Shown: positions 50,524-61,600, numbered from the stretch's first letter. The stretch: 64,000 nt of DNA from Planctomyces sp. SH-PL62 (GCA_945905295.1 CAMDPX010000003.1:37245-101244), one strand, 5' to 3'. The notes: generated from the sequence alone by a model not told the origin. Program-made: numbers and translations.

Positions 50524-52503
50524 TCAGCCCAGCCTTCCAAACTGGCGTTCGAGTTCGTTTTCGGTCAGCACGAGCGCCGTCGGCCGGCCGTGCGGGCAGT
50601 GGTGAGCGTCGTCGATCAAGTGCCGCTGGGCGAGCAGGCTGTCGATCTCCTCCGGCGAGAGGCGTTGCCCCGCTTTGATCGCGGCTTTGCAGGACATCAT
50701 GTGCAGCAGCGAATCGAGCAGGTCGCGGCGATCGGGCGGCTTCTCCGGTTGATCGAGTTGCTCGGCCAGATCGCGGACCAACTGCGACAGGTTGGCCTTC
50801 TTGAGCATCACCGGATAGCGGTCGATCAACACCGTCTGCCGGCCGAATTCCTGCACGCCAAGTCCGAGTTGATTCAGCACGTCGGCGTATTCGAGAAGCA
50901 GCGCGGTTTCCTTCGGCGTCAGCTCGACGGTTTCGGGAACAAGCATCCGTTGTGACTCAACCGCGTTGTCGAGCACTCGCGGTCGCAGGTACTCGTACAT
51001 GATCCGCTCATGCAGCGCGTGCTGATCGATCAGCGTCAGGCCTTCGTCCGTTTCGACGACGATGTACGTGTCGCGAATCTGCATCGCCCGCAGTTCGCCG
51101 TGCCTGGTTGTGTGGCTGACTCCGTCGGTCACTCGGTTCGCGGGAGTTTCCTGAGTCGTGGACGGCGACATGTCCGGCAATGACGCATCAGACATTGCGA
51201 ACGAAGCCAAATCAGCGGCCGGCTCAGTGATCTCAGATTTGAAATCTGAAATTTGAGATTTGAAATTTGAAAGTTCTGAATCGGTTGAGCCAATCGCGAC
51301 ATCTTGAATCGCCTCAGGTTCGGCTCCCCCCATTTGCGGCAATGTCATCGGTGGGCGATGTGTGTTGTCCCACAGCGAAGCCATCGGCGACGTGTTGGCC
51401 GAGCCGAACGAGTTCGTTGGCGACCACGCCTGCAACTCAACACCGCGCGGCCGCGGGGCGGCTCCGGCCGGCGAAAACCTGCCGCTTTGAGGAAGATTCA
51501 TTGGCGATTCAAAATTCAAACTCAGGAACTTCGTGCGGAGCATCGACAGCAATTGGCGGAACAGAGCTTGGCTGTCAGCAAAGCGGACCTCGGTCTTCGT
51601 CGGATGAACGTTGACGTCAACGATGTCGGCGGGGACTTCCAGAAATAAAAACGCGATCGGTTGCCGGCCGATCATCAGCAGGCCGCGATACGCCTCGGTC
51701 AGCGCATGTTGCAGCGAGCGATCCTGAATCCAGCGGCCGTTGAGGAACAGGTTCTGGCTCTTGCGAGTGCTCTTGCTGACCGAGGGATGTGCGACGTAGC
51801 CCCACATCCGCACGCCCTGCGATTCCGATTCGACGGGGATCAGGTTGTCCGCCAGTTCGTTACCCAACAGCAAGCGGATGCGGTCGAGCAACTGTTGCGT
51901 GCCGGGCAGTTCAAACACGACTTTGCCATTGTGCCGCAACACGAGATGCAGCCTGGGCTGTGCGAGTGCGATGCGTGAGAAGTGTTCGGCGATGTGCGCG
52001 AATTCGGTGCCGGTCGACTTCAGAAATTTGCGGCGCACCGGCGTGTTGGCAAAGAGTTGCCGGACTTCGATCTGCGTTCCGATCGGACAACCGCACGGCT
52101 GCGGCGGCGTGATCTGGCCGCAGTCGGATGCGATCTCGAATCCAGTCGCCGCATCGGGTTGCCGGCTGCGTATTCGCATCCGGCTGACTTCGGCGATGGA
52201 GGCCAGGGCCTCGCCCCGAAAGCCCATTGTCTGCACGCGGAAGAGGTCATCGGCCGTCGCGATCTTGCTGGTGGCGTGAGCGGTCACGGCCAGCAACAAG
52301 TCGTCGGGATGAATTCCCTCGCCGTCATCGACGATGCGGATGAGTTCGCCCCCTCCCGCTTCGATGTCGATCTCAATGCGTGAGGCGAGCGCGTCGAGGC
52401 TGTTTTCGAGCAGTTCTTTGACGACATTGGCGGGTCGTTCGATGACCTCGCCAGCGGCGATCTTGTTGACGACCGAAGAATCGAGCTGATGAATCCGTGA
52501 CAT
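50524..52503 (-). CDS. mutL: DNA mismatch repair protein MutL
   Basis: IHQLDSSVVNKIAAGEVIERPANVVKELLENSLDA, IVDDGEGIHPDDLLLAVTAHATSKI, GFRGEALASIAEVSRMRIRSR; C-terminal DQHALHERIMYE, ACKAAIKAG-like, CPHGRPT. Confidence 0.96.
   Translation of the reverse strand: MSRIHQLDSSVVNKIAAGEVIERPANVVKELLENSLDALASRIEIDIEAGGGELIRIVDDGEGIHPDDLLLAVTAHATSKIATADDLFRVQTMGFRGEALASIAEVSRMRIRSRQPDAATGFEIASDCGQITPPQPCGCPIGTQIEVRQLFANTPVRRKFLKSTGTEFAHIAEHFSRIALAQPRLHLVLRHNGKVVFELPGTQQLLDRIRLLLGNELADNLIPVESESQGVRMWGYVAHPSVSKSTRKSQNLFLNGRWIQDRSLQHALTEAYRGLLMIGRQPIAFLFLEVPADIVDVNVHPTKTEVRFADSQALFRQLLSMLRTKFLSLNFESPMNLPQSGRFSPAGAAPRPRGVELQAWSPTNSFGSANTSPMASLWDNTHRPPMTLPQMGGAEPEAIQDVAIGSTDSELSNFKSQISDFKSEITEPAADLASFAMSDASLPDMSPSTTQETPANRVTDGVSHTTRHGELRAMQIRDTYIVVETDEGLTLIDQHALHERIMYEYLRPRVLDNAVESQRMLVPETVELTPKETALLLEYADVLNQLGLGVQEFGRQTVLIDRYPVMLKKANLSQLVRDLAEQLDQPEKPPDRRDLLDSLLHMMSCKAAIKAGQRLSPEEIDSLLAQRHLIDDAHHCPHGRPTALVLTENELERQFGRLG
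51231..51273. repeat. GAAATCTGA word array in frame in the mutL linker
   Basis: TCTCAGATTTGAAATCTGAAATTTGAGATTTGAAATTTGAAAG, encoding SNFKSQISDFKSEI. Confidence 0.85.
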
Positions 52504-52690
52504 CGCGTGCGGTGCTTCCTTTCAAGGAGGGATACGTTACCGCATCGCCGTGCAGTCGTCTCGCCTGCGACGGGCACATCACGCACTTCGAGAATTGGAC
52601 CTCCCTCAGCCCGATTGAGGACTGTCGTTTTAACGAACGAACTCACTGACGAACTTCCGGCTCGCTGGACGCAGAAATCAACACCATTGG

Positions 52691-52767
52691 CCAACATCAG
52701 CCGCAGGGCGCTAGCCCCGGTTGCCGGATGAAATCTCAATCGGGGCTAGCGCCCAGCGGCTGATTGA
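52691..52767. repeat. Dumbbell dyad upstream of mutL
   Basis: CAACATCAGCCGCAGGGCGCTAGCCCCGGTTG ... CAATCGGGGCTAGCGCCCAGCGGCTGATTG; arm mini-hairpin GGGCgctaGCCC. Confidence 0.88.
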
Positions 52768-52837
52768 CCACAAGACGACAGACATGTGATTCTGATCGAT
52801 TGAGTCGAGCGATACATGCGACCGTCCACCGAAGTTC

Positions 52838-55651
52838 TCAATTCGGAAGGTCGCAGAACACGACTTGGCCGTCGGCATCCGAGAGGGCGGCGCGTGCGCC
52901 CGACGGAGAGAGAGCGACTGCCGTCAAGGTTTTGCTATTGGTGCGGAAGCGGCAGATCTCTTGGCCAGTCGTCAGGTCGAGCCAGACCGCTTCTTGCGGC
53001 TGTTCTGAGCGTGGTCCGATCGATGGTTCGGCGATCGTTAATGCGCGGCGGCCATCAGAAGACACGGCGAGTGCTCGCGAACCGGGGGCGTATGGGCCGA
53101 AGCGGAATTGCTCGGTTTGTTTCGACCAATCCCACACCCGCACGAAATCAAACGCGGTTTTTGGCTCGGCGGTTGGATCGGCATTTGGACGCGGCATCGT
53201 TTCTGTGGTGCGAGTGACCAGCCAGCGGCCATCGTTGGAGACAGCCAGCGCGGTGATGACACCGGGGCCGCAGCGCAGACGAGCCAACTCGCGGCCAGTG
53301 TCGGTCTCGAGCGACACGATCTCCGACGATTCCAAACTGGCATCCACGGCCACAAGCGTTTGCGGGCCGGAGTCTGTGTGACAGATCGCAAACGCGCGAA
53401 TCGGTAACGAGCCGAGCGATGTCTGCGCGGTTGTGGGGCGAGCGACCACTCCCTCGACGCTGACACGAGTCAGACCGTTGCGACCGACAGCGATCAGGGA
53501 GGGATCACCTTTGGCGGATGTCTCCAATGCGGCGTCGAAGTGCATTGCGAAGGGTTCGCTGAAGTCGATTGGTCCGAGCACTCCGTTGCGTGTGTCCCAA
53601 ACGACCATCGTGCCGGCGTCTTCGCGAGCGGATGCCAACACGACGGCTCGGCGCGAGTCGTTCAGAAACACAAGTTGTCTCGGCCGCACCGGCAAGCGAT
53701 CGGATTGTTTCACCAATTGCCCCGTGCGAGCATTCCACAGTCGCAGCGACGTATCGCCTGCCGCCTTCAATGACGACGAGTCTCCGCCACCGGAGATCAA
53801 CCAGTTGTCATCCGGAGAAAACGCCAATGCGGAAACGGCATTTTGATGAACCTGTAACGTGGTTGCGTCCGCATGCCGTGGAAACCGAGCATTCATCATC
53901 GAGAGAAACAAAACCACGAGCATCGCGGCAATTGCCAATGCGACCGCTCGGCGACCACGTGTTGCGGCAGCTTTCAATGACACTGCCGTTGCCGCATTGC
54001 TCACACTGCGGTTGAGCGATCGGTCCGGTTCGGTCGTCTCGGTCGATGCGTCCGCGAGGCGGGTCGCATCGGAGTGTCTGCGACGAATGCGTGACGATCG
54101 CGAGGGTCGCAGGTTGATCAGCGGGCGACTCGAATCCGCCGAACTGGCAAAGTCCGAGTCCATCGCGACATCCAAGTCGATCAGCAGTTCTTCGACCGAC
54201 GGGTATCGTTCCTCGGGACGCTTTCGCAGCAACCGCATGACGACCGCTTCGAGTTGCGGGTCGACATCGGGGATCACCTCGTGCAGCGGCCGAGGTTCCG
54301 TGCAGACGTGATGAATCAGGTGGCTCGAAGGTGTGTCCGCGTCAAAGGGCATGTTGCCCGACAGCAGTTGATACAGCAGCACTCCGACGGAATACAAATC
54401 GGAGCGCGGGTCAACCGGCTCACCTTGAGCTTGTTCCGGTGACATGTACTCGGCGGTCCCCATCACGACGTGATGTTCGGACTGCTCATGCGGCGTGCTG
54501 ATCGAGCGGGCCAGGCCGAAGTCGGTCAGCATGGCTAAACCGTTCTCGCGATCGATCAAGATGTTCCCCGGCTTGATGTCGCGGTGAACCAGTCCCATGC
54601 GATGCGCGGCAGCCAGTCCCAGCAGCACTTGCTGCAAGATGACGAGCACTTCAGAGGCAGAGATCGACGGCTCGCGATGCAACCGATCGGCCAGCGATTC
54701 GCCGTTGATGAACCGCATCGCATAGAAGTGACGACCGGCATCCTCGCCGATGAAGAAAATCGGCACGACGTTGGGATGAGCCAGCCGCGCGGCAGCAGCG
54801 GCCTCGGCTTGAAATCGTTTTACGAAAGTCGGATCGCTGGCCAATCGTTGCGACAACACTTTGACGGCGACCGCTCGATCCAAGGATCGGTCGAAGGCTC
54901 GATAGACCGTCCCCATGCCGCCGTGGCCGATCTCTTCCTGAATCTCAAAATGCCCCAACCGATCAAACGGAGGCCGCCGCGTATGAGTGCGAGTTTCCGC
55001 GCGCGTGTCGAAATGCGTATCGGCCTGCCGACCAACCGCCGGCGCAAAGACTCGTTCATCCGGAGCACTTCCGAGCGCCTCGTTCAACAGTTCGATCAAT
55101 CGGCCAGCCGATTCGACGCATTGCAGTTCGTCATAGCCGATGCAGCCGTCGATGACTCGCCGCACTCCGGCCGGCACGCGAAAGACCACGCCGGGACTGC
55201 TCAGATACGCTTGAATTGAACGGCCGGTGATCTGCCGGCAGAGCAACGTACCGAACTGATACAGATCAATGCGTTCCGGCTCCGTCAAAATGCCGTGAGC
55301 GGCCAGCACGCGCCGCGCATCGTCGATGCTCGGCGGAATCGGGCTTGGATGTGAACGCCGCATCTCCGGAGGACATCGTTCGTGATCCGCCAGCAATCCG
55401 CCAAACGAAACCGGTTCCGGATTCACTCCGCTCGTCAGCCAGGCGCGGGGGATCGCCGAATCAAACGCCACGTTTTGCATCGACACATCGCGATGAATCT
55501 GACCGGATCGATGCAGCTCATGCAGTTCGTTCGCCAAGACGAGCATTGCCCGCAACACAATCTCCGCGGCGACCGGCTCTGCCGGAAGTCCACGCGAATG
55601 CTGTTCGGCGTTGTGAGTGTTGGCTGGGCTCATCGTTTTCAATCTCACCAA
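52838..55651 (-). CDS. Ser/Thr protein kinase with N-terminal kinase C-lobe-like segment, TM helix and WD40 repeats
   Basis: Complete kinase: FEIQEEIGHGGMGTVYRAFD, VAVKVLSQ, LVHRDIKPGNILI, LTDFGLAR. N-terminal HRSGQIHRDVSMQNVAF...PPEMRR...DLYQFGTLLCRQITG. TM AVALAIAAMLVVLFLSMM. WD40-like ALAFSPDDNWLISGGGDSS. Confidence 0.9.
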   Translation of the reverse strand: MVRLKTMSPANTHNAEQHSRGLPAEPVAAEIVLRAMLVLANELHELHRSGQIHRDVSMQNVAFDSAIPRAWLTSGVNPEPVSFGGLLADHERCPPEMRRSHPSPIPPSIDDARRVLAAHGILTEPERIDLYQFGTLLCRQITGRSIQAYLSSPGVVFRVPAGVRRVIDGCIGYDELQCVESAGRLIELLNEALGSAPDERVFAPAVGRQADTHFDTRAETRTHTRRPPFDRLGHFEIQEEIGHGGMGTVYRAFDRSLDRAVAVKVLSQRLASDPTFVKRFQAEAAAAARLAHPNVVPIFFIGEDAGRHFYAMRFINGESLADRLHREPSISASEVLVILQQVLLGLAAAHRMGLVHRDIKPGNILIDRENGLAMLTDFGLARSISTPHEQSEHHVVMGTAEYMSPEQAQGEPVDPRSDLYSVGVLLYQLLSGNMPFDADTPSSHLIHHVCTEPRPLHEVIPDVDPQLEAVVMRLLRKRPEERYPSVEELLIDLDVAMDSDFASSADSSRPLINLRPSRSSRIRRRHSDATRLADASTETTEPDRSLNRSVSNAATAVSLKAAATRGRRAVALAIAAMLVVLFLSMMNARFPRHADATTLQVHQNAVSALAFSPDDNWLISGGGDSSSLKAAGDTSLRLWNARTGQLVKQSDRLPVRPRQLVFLNDSRRAVVLASAREDAGTMVVWDTRNGVLGPIDFSEPFAMHFDAALETSAKGDPSLIAVGRNGLTRVSVEGVVARPTTAQTSLGSLPIRAFAICHTDSGPQTLVAVDASLESSEIVSLETDTGRELARLRCGPGVITALAVSNDGRWLVTRTTETMPRPNADPTAEPKTAFDFVRVWDWSKQTEQFRFGPYAPGSRALAVSSDGRRALTIAEPSIGPRSEQPQEAVWLDLTTGQEICRFRTNSKTLTAVALSPSGARAALSDADGQVVFCDLPN

Positions 55652-55668
55652 ATCCGACTGCGCACCTT

Positions 55669-55745
55669 CGTAGCTGAATTCGCCAGAATTCAGATTCGCC
55701 AGAATTCAGATTCGCACGAGCTGAATTCTGGCGAATTCAGCTACG
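55669..55745. repeat. TCGCCAGA-family dumbbell with internal 16-bp tandem duplication
   Basis: CGTAGCTGAATTCGCCAGAATTCAGATTCGCCAGAATTCAGATTCGCACGAGCTGAATTCTGGCGAATTCAGCTACG. Confidence 0.93.
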
Positions 55746-55760
55746 TCATGCGCGGGCGTA

Positions 55761-56609
55761 TTAACCCGCGCAGCGTTCGGCCAAGTACTCACGGACGTTT
55801 TTCATGACGGCGGTCATCGATTCGACTTCTCGTTCCCGGAGCGATTCCGCGTCGAAGTCGGCATACGAGCGACGCAATGCCTCTTCGAGTCCACCGTGGC
55901 TCTCCAGAAAATCTCCCAAGCGATGCCATTCGTGGAGGAATTCCTCGGAGCCCACTTCCTTCCCGGAATACCGGACCACATGCCAGCGCACGAGTTCTCG
56001 CAGTCGATGTTCCAAGCGGCTGCGTGCGTGCCGGAAGTAGTTATCCACATCGTCCACTTTCAGGCCCAACGCTTCCGCGATCTGTTTGACGGACAATCCC
56101 TCGCAGACTCGGCCGAACAGCACGCGGAAATAATCGCCTCGGCTTTCGCGGTGATAGTCGTCGAGCAACGACTCGACTGCCGATTGCAACAATTCCTCGG
56201 CCCACGCCTGATAGAAGGCATCCGCTTCATCGCCAGGAATCGACTCGTCACACAGTTCATCGATCCGACCCAGCAGGCTCATTTCTTTGAGGTACTCGCG
56301 CAGATGATGTCCTTCACGCATTTTCTTGCGTGTGTGATTCGCGAGTGCTCGCCGCACGACGCCGCACAGCAGTGTCCGGAGCCGAGCACGTCGATCGCCC
56401 ACCCAGCGTTCGAGCAATCCATTGCGGATCAACACCTCCAACGTCAGTGACGCGATGTCTTCGGCATCCACCAGATTGAGCCGCCCCCAACGCGCCGCGA
56501 ACCGGCACAACGGCCGCCAATAGTCGCCTAAGAACAGAGCCCAATCCTCTTCGGCGGCTCCAGTCGCCAGGCGATGAATCAACGTGTATCGAGTTGTGGG
56601 AAAATTCAT
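55761..56609 (-). CDS. Planctomycete-type ECF RNA polymerase sigma factor
   Basis: DWALFLGDYWRPLCRFAARWGRLNLVDAEDIASLTLEVLIRN, GVVRRALANHTRKKMREGHHLREYL, CEGLSVKQIAEALGLKVDDVDNYFRHARSRLEHRLRELV. Confidence 0.85.
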   Translation of the reverse strand: MNFPTTRYTLIHRLATGAAEEDWALFLGDYWRPLCRFAARWGRLNLVDAEDIASLTLEVLIRNGLLERWVGDRRARLRTLLCGVVRRALANHTRKKMREGHHLREYLKEMSLLGRIDELCDESIPGDEADAFYQAWAEELLQSAVESLLDDYHRESRGDYFRVLFGRVCEGLSVKQIAEALGLKVDDVDNYFRHARSRLEHRLRELVRWHVVRYSGKEVGSEEFLHEWHRLGDFLESHGGLEEALRRSYADFDAESLREREVESMTAVMKNVREYLAERCAG

Positions 56610-58255
56610 GGCAGGTCCATTCCGCCGTCCGATAACCCGAAGCCCGCATCAATCGCCGAGGGAGAGAGATGCCACGGCGCGGTGCCGCGATCTGACAAAC
56701 GCTGATCCAGGATTGGCAACTCCACCTGCCGAACCGGTGCCGGCGGACGATCAAACAATCCGTGATCGCCCACCAAAATCGTGACGACACCAGCCACCGT
56801 CTGGCCGCTGGCGCGGGTGATCACAAATCGCGCGGCATCCGCACCGCTGAAGCCAGGGTCCGCCGAGTATTGAAACGATCCAGGAATCGCGGCCGCCGAA
56901 ATTTGTCCGTGTTGCGGGGGCACATCGAATTCAATGCGAATCACCGGGTCGGCCGCGCTGGAGCCGGGACCAAAATCCTTCAGATCAAAATGTTGATCGG
57001 GAGCGACCACCAACGAGTACGCCGCCAACTCTTCGATCATTCCATCATGCAGAGCCCAGCGTGGTCGCTTCGGATCAATGATGACGGGACTCGAACTCAC
57101 GATCGGTTCAACGAGCGGAGCGATTGGAGATGTCCCCCCTCCCGATCCCGTGAACAGCGCGAGCAGCGTGCGAGCCGTCGTGTCGAGCGAAGCGAGCACC
57201 GTTTCAACCACAGCCAACAACGGGGCAGCGGCCGCCTGAAGCCCATCCGCCGGCGACATGACGATCGCCACCGAATCGAAAGCCGTGGCCGATTCCGACA
57301 CTCCGTTGAACGATCGCAATACCGCCGGCTCGAACAAGACCGCTGTCGATTCCACCGAAACCTGCGCAGACGGAACGCCGGCCGATTCTGTCGCCGAGGA
57401 AAAGATCGCGAGCAACGTGACCGGCTGGGTGAACGATCCCAGCGAGTCCACCTTCAGATCGTCGACGGCCTCCATCTCATCAAATTCGGATGCCGGGTGA
57501 TCGACCTGTTCCGTTGAATTGATCTCGGATGACATTGCGCCGCGAAGATCATTCCCCTCACTTGAAACGGCAATTGTTCTCGAAGCGAGACTACTCACAG
57601 AACCAACCGCGACGACGTTTGGCCGTCCGATCGAATACATCTCTGTTGCCAAAGGATTGCTGATCGGCAGACTCAATTCGGATTGATCCACGTCAGTGCT
57701 GGACGCGAAATTGAATCGCGACTCACCGTTCGGTGCCGCTCCATTGATACGCTCCATCGCGTCGAAGAATTCGACGGTGATATTCACGAACCGCCCTGGC
57801 CCGTCGGGCGAATCCAATCCGTCCGCTTCGACAGTGACCAAAACTAGCGAACCTCCCGCCACGAGTCCTTCGCCAGAAGCGGACACACTCAAGACGTCGT
57901 GCCAGTGGGCTTGGGCATCGACGCGAACATGAAACGACGGAGCGGCAACACCTTCACCTTCTTGCCGCGAATTGCCAATGAGCGGAGACAACGCTTGACC
58001 GGAATCCATCGCGAGCAATTCCGACACGGCATCCACTGGCAACAGCAAGCTCAGGGACGTTTCGGAACCCAGCAGATCCGCCCAAGAACTCTCGCTGCAC
58101 GATGAGTCGGCCACACCGGATAACAGCGTGCGGTCTTCGAGGATCTCTCCCGCCAGCGCAGGCAGATGCCGCACAACGGCCGGCACATCATGCACCCGCC
58201 GCGTCCAGGCAAATCTGGCAACTCGACTTCGATTCCACATGGAGCGATCTCGCAT
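56606..58255 (-). CDS. Secreted/surface protein with N-terminal EDRTLLS motif and cadherin-like C-terminal module
   Basis: ALAGEILEDRTLLSGVADS near the N-terminus. C-terminal PPQHGQISAAAIPGSFQYSADPGFSGADAARFVIT. Stop overlaps the sigma start (ATGA). Confidence 0.78.
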   Translation of the reverse strand: MRDRSMWNRSRVARFAWTRRVHDVPAVVRHLPALAGEILEDRTLLSGVADSSCSESSWADLLGSETSLSLLLPVDAVSELLAMDSGQALSPLIGNSRQEGEGVAAPSFHVRVDAQAHWHDVLSVSASGEGLVAGGSLVLVTVEADGLDSPDGPGRFVNITVEFFDAMERINGAAPNGESRFNFASSTDVDQSELSLPISNPLATEMYSIGRPNVVAVGSVSSLASRTIAVSSEGNDLRGAMSSEINSTEQVDHPASEFDEMEAVDDLKVDSLGSFTQPVTLLAIFSSATESAGVPSAQVSVESTAVLFEPAVLRSFNGVSESATAFDSVAIVMSPADGLQAAAAPLLAVVETVLASLDTTARTLLALFTGSGGGTSPIAPLVEPIVSSSPVIIDPKRPRWALHDGMIEELAAYSLVVAPDQHFDLKDFGPGSSAADPVIRIEFDVPPQHGQISAAAIPGSFQYSADPGFSGADAARFVITRASGQTVAGVVTILVGDHGLFDRPPAPVRQVELPILDQRLSDRGTAPWHLSPSAIDAGFGLSDGGMDLP

Positions 58256-58437
58256 CCGCAGCCTCCAAGGGTTGCCGCGCGATGCTTCGAGAATGAATGG
58301 GGCAGGATCTTTACAAACGTCTGACTCCGTGCCAATTGGGGTTTTGTTGTTGCCTCCCTCGCGAACACACGACGCGCTTCGCGCGTCATCCATTCATGTC
58401 CGTTCCCCGCCGCTTCCGTAGCAGAGATTTCAAAAAA

Positions 58438-58504
58438 CGTAGCCGCACTCGCCAGAGTGCGGGTGAACGCCGAGAAAACCCGGGTTCTGGCGAACGCGGC
58501 TACG
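58438..58504. repeat. TCGCCAGA-family dumbbell between divergent genes
   Basis: CGTAGCCGCACTCGCCAGAGTGCGGG ... CCCGGGTTCTGGCGAACGCGGCTACG. Confidence 0.93.
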
Positions 58505-58650
58505 TCCGGTTCGCGTTTTGAAACTGCTTCTACGGAATTCCGCTCGGCCAGCCATCAATACCGCGAAGACATCGCACGACCGCGTGTTGGTCGCGCCGAT
58601 TTGTTCCCTTCTCGATCTTCGCCACCCAAATTGGATTTGGAGAAATAGCA

Positions 58651-61600
58651 ATGAAGCTGTCGTCCTGGCTGAATCGGTTGTCGTCTCGCCGCCAAGTTCT
58701 CCGCCCCGTGCTGGTGGCGGAGATTTTTGAACCACGCGCCCTGATGGATGCGACTCTGCCGAGTCTCATTGCGCAGACAAATGACGCGGGTGCCGCGTCC
58801 GATGACATCGTCACCTTCGGCTCGCTGGAGAATGTTGACGATCCCAATGTCATCTTTTACTCCTTGGGCGGGGCGCTCCCTCAAGCACCGATCAGCCAGT
58901 TTGGCTCGCGTGAGGAATTCGGGGACTACCTGTTGAGCCGCGCGCTGGCCCGATACGAGGGGCTCTTTGGCCAGCCCGAATGGTGGTCTCGCGGGCCGGT
59001 CTTTTTCCGAGGTGGCGACGTCTTGGCTCAAGCCGATGCGCCGGCGACTCCGGATCATTCCGAGACCAACGTCCAAGTCAACGGGGTCGATGAAGGGGAT
59101 GTGATCGAGAACGACGGTCGCAATTTGTTTGTGCTCAACGGCAACGACTTGGTGATCCTGCAAGCGTACCCGGCCGGCAGGATGCACGAACTGTCGCGAG
59201 TTCACTTCGAGGGGAACGCCATCGCGGAATATCTCGACGGCAATCGGCTGACAGTGATTTCGCAGGAGTACAGCTACGGTGGGATCGACGATGTTCGCGG
59301 CATCGGCATCATGGCGTCTCGATTCGCCGCCCCCTCGTCCGCGACCACCGTCGTCAGCACTTTCGACGTGACCGATCGCACGCATCCGAGCCTCGAAAAG
59401 CAAACGCGACTCGATGGCAACTATGTCGATTCGCGAGCCTTCAATGGCCAGGTGCATGTCATCACCAGCAACGATCTCTCGCTCCCAGCACCGCAGACGG
59501 ATGGAACGACCAAGATCGACGTGCCGGTCTATTACTACGACGACGCGCCATTCATTCAGGTGGATGTCATCCAGAGCGATGCCGTGTCGATTCAAGCCAG
59601 CGACGACATGCCCGTCGTGGATCCGTCGGAAAGCTTCGTGGCCGAGACTCAGCAGATCGAAGTGCCGGTCTATGAATCTCGCGAGTCATACATCGCTCGC
59701 GTCCGAGAGCAACTCGATTCGCTGATCGATAAGGCTCTGCCGCATTACAGCAGCCTGACGTCGAATGGATTCGCGACGAGCGGGTTCATCAGCGAGATGT
59801 CCGCGATTGCTCGCGTGACCGGTTCCGAGTCGGACTCGTTGTTGTCGGTCGTTTCGATCGACACACGCGGTGGGCAGCCGGGGCTGGTCAGCTCCAGTTC
59901 GGTCGTCACCGATTGGACGAACGGCATTCATGCGAATCGCGATCACTTGTATGTCTTCTCGCCGATCTACAACGACGGCGGCACGCAGACGCGCGTCTTG
60001 GAATTCGCGTGGGCCAACGGCGAACGCGAAATCCAACTGCTCGCGTCGGGCGTCGTGGAGGGAACGCTGCTCAATCAGTTCTCGGCCGATGAACACGACG
60101 GCCGGCTGCGAATCGCCACGACGACTTCGCACTACGACGCCGACACCGGAGTCTTCACGCAGGCCAATAACCTCACGATCCTGGAGAACATCGGCGGAAC
60201 ATTGACGGAGGTCGGTGCGGTCAACGGCTTCGCGAACGGCGAGCAGATTTACTCCGTCCGCTTCGACGGAGATCGCGCCTTCGTCGTCACGTTCCGCCAG
60301 GTCGATCCGTTGTTCGTGTTTGATCTCAGCGATCCGACGGCTCCGGTCATTCGTGGCGAGCTGAAAGTTCCCGGCACCTCCAGTTATCTGCAACTGATTG
60401 ATGAGAACCATCTGCTCGCCATCGGCCGCAGTTTCGAGACGCAATCCACGAAGGTCGCGCTGTATGACATCAGCGATCCCGCCAACCCGTTTGAGGTCGA
60501 CGAGGATGTTCTGCCTCCGTGGACTTGGTCGCAGGCCGAATGGGACTCGAAAGCGATCGGCTGGTTCGCATCGAGCCACACGCTGGCGATTCCCACGTCC
60601 GGCTATGACGAGTCCTCCGGCTCCCACAACGAACTGGTCGTCTTCCACATCGACGTCACGCAGTCGGGCGAGTCGGCGATCGAAGAGACCGGCAGCGTGG
60701 AAGACGACGGCTACATCAATCGCAGCGCGTTCATTGGCGAGGTGCTGTATGCGATCTCCAGCAACTCGGTCATCGCCACCGACCTCAACAACCCAGATGA
60801 CATCCTCGGTCAGGTTGACTTCGCGGCGAATCCGATGGACGCCACGCTGACTCTCGATCCGGTGTTCTCCGAGACCGATGACGGAGCCTCCGATTGGCAG
60901 TATCTCGACCTGCCTGATTCGCTCGATGAGGCGGAAGGGATGCTGGCGCTCGCCGCCGTTAATGTGCTGGATGGCACCGTTCGCGTGTCATTGCTCGATG
61001 CCGACGCGACCGTCAACGCCACGCTGCGAAACAACGCGCTGACCCTGAAGGAACGAGGCCATCAAACCGAAACCGTATCGCTGAGCACGGCCTCGTCGCT
61101 CGTGATTGAGGGAACGGATCTTGGCGATCGCCTCAATCTGACGATCGGAAAGTCCAGGAATTCGCCGTTGACCAACATCGTGATTAACGTCGGAGCTGGG
61201 GCGGACCGCGTGCAGCTTCTCGCGGTTGATCGGACTTCCAACGCGGCGATCACCATCAACGGAGAGAACGGCAACGACCGGGTCGTCGTCACAGGAGCGA
61301 TTCGAGTCGGCATTCAAATCAACGGCGGAGAGGGATCGGATTCGCTGACCGGCGGCACGGGCAACGACACGATCGACGGCGGAGCGGGTGACGACTCACT
61401 GTGGGGCTGGCGAGGCAACGATCTGTTGATCGGCCGCGACGGAGCCGACTTGATTTACGGTCAAGACGGCAACGACTCGCTCAGCGGCGGTGCCGGTCGA
61501 GATCAGCTTTACGGCGGCAACCACAGCGATGTCCTCTTGGGGGGCGACGATAACGACAAACTCTACGGAGGAAATGGTGCCGACATCCTCCTGGGTGAAG

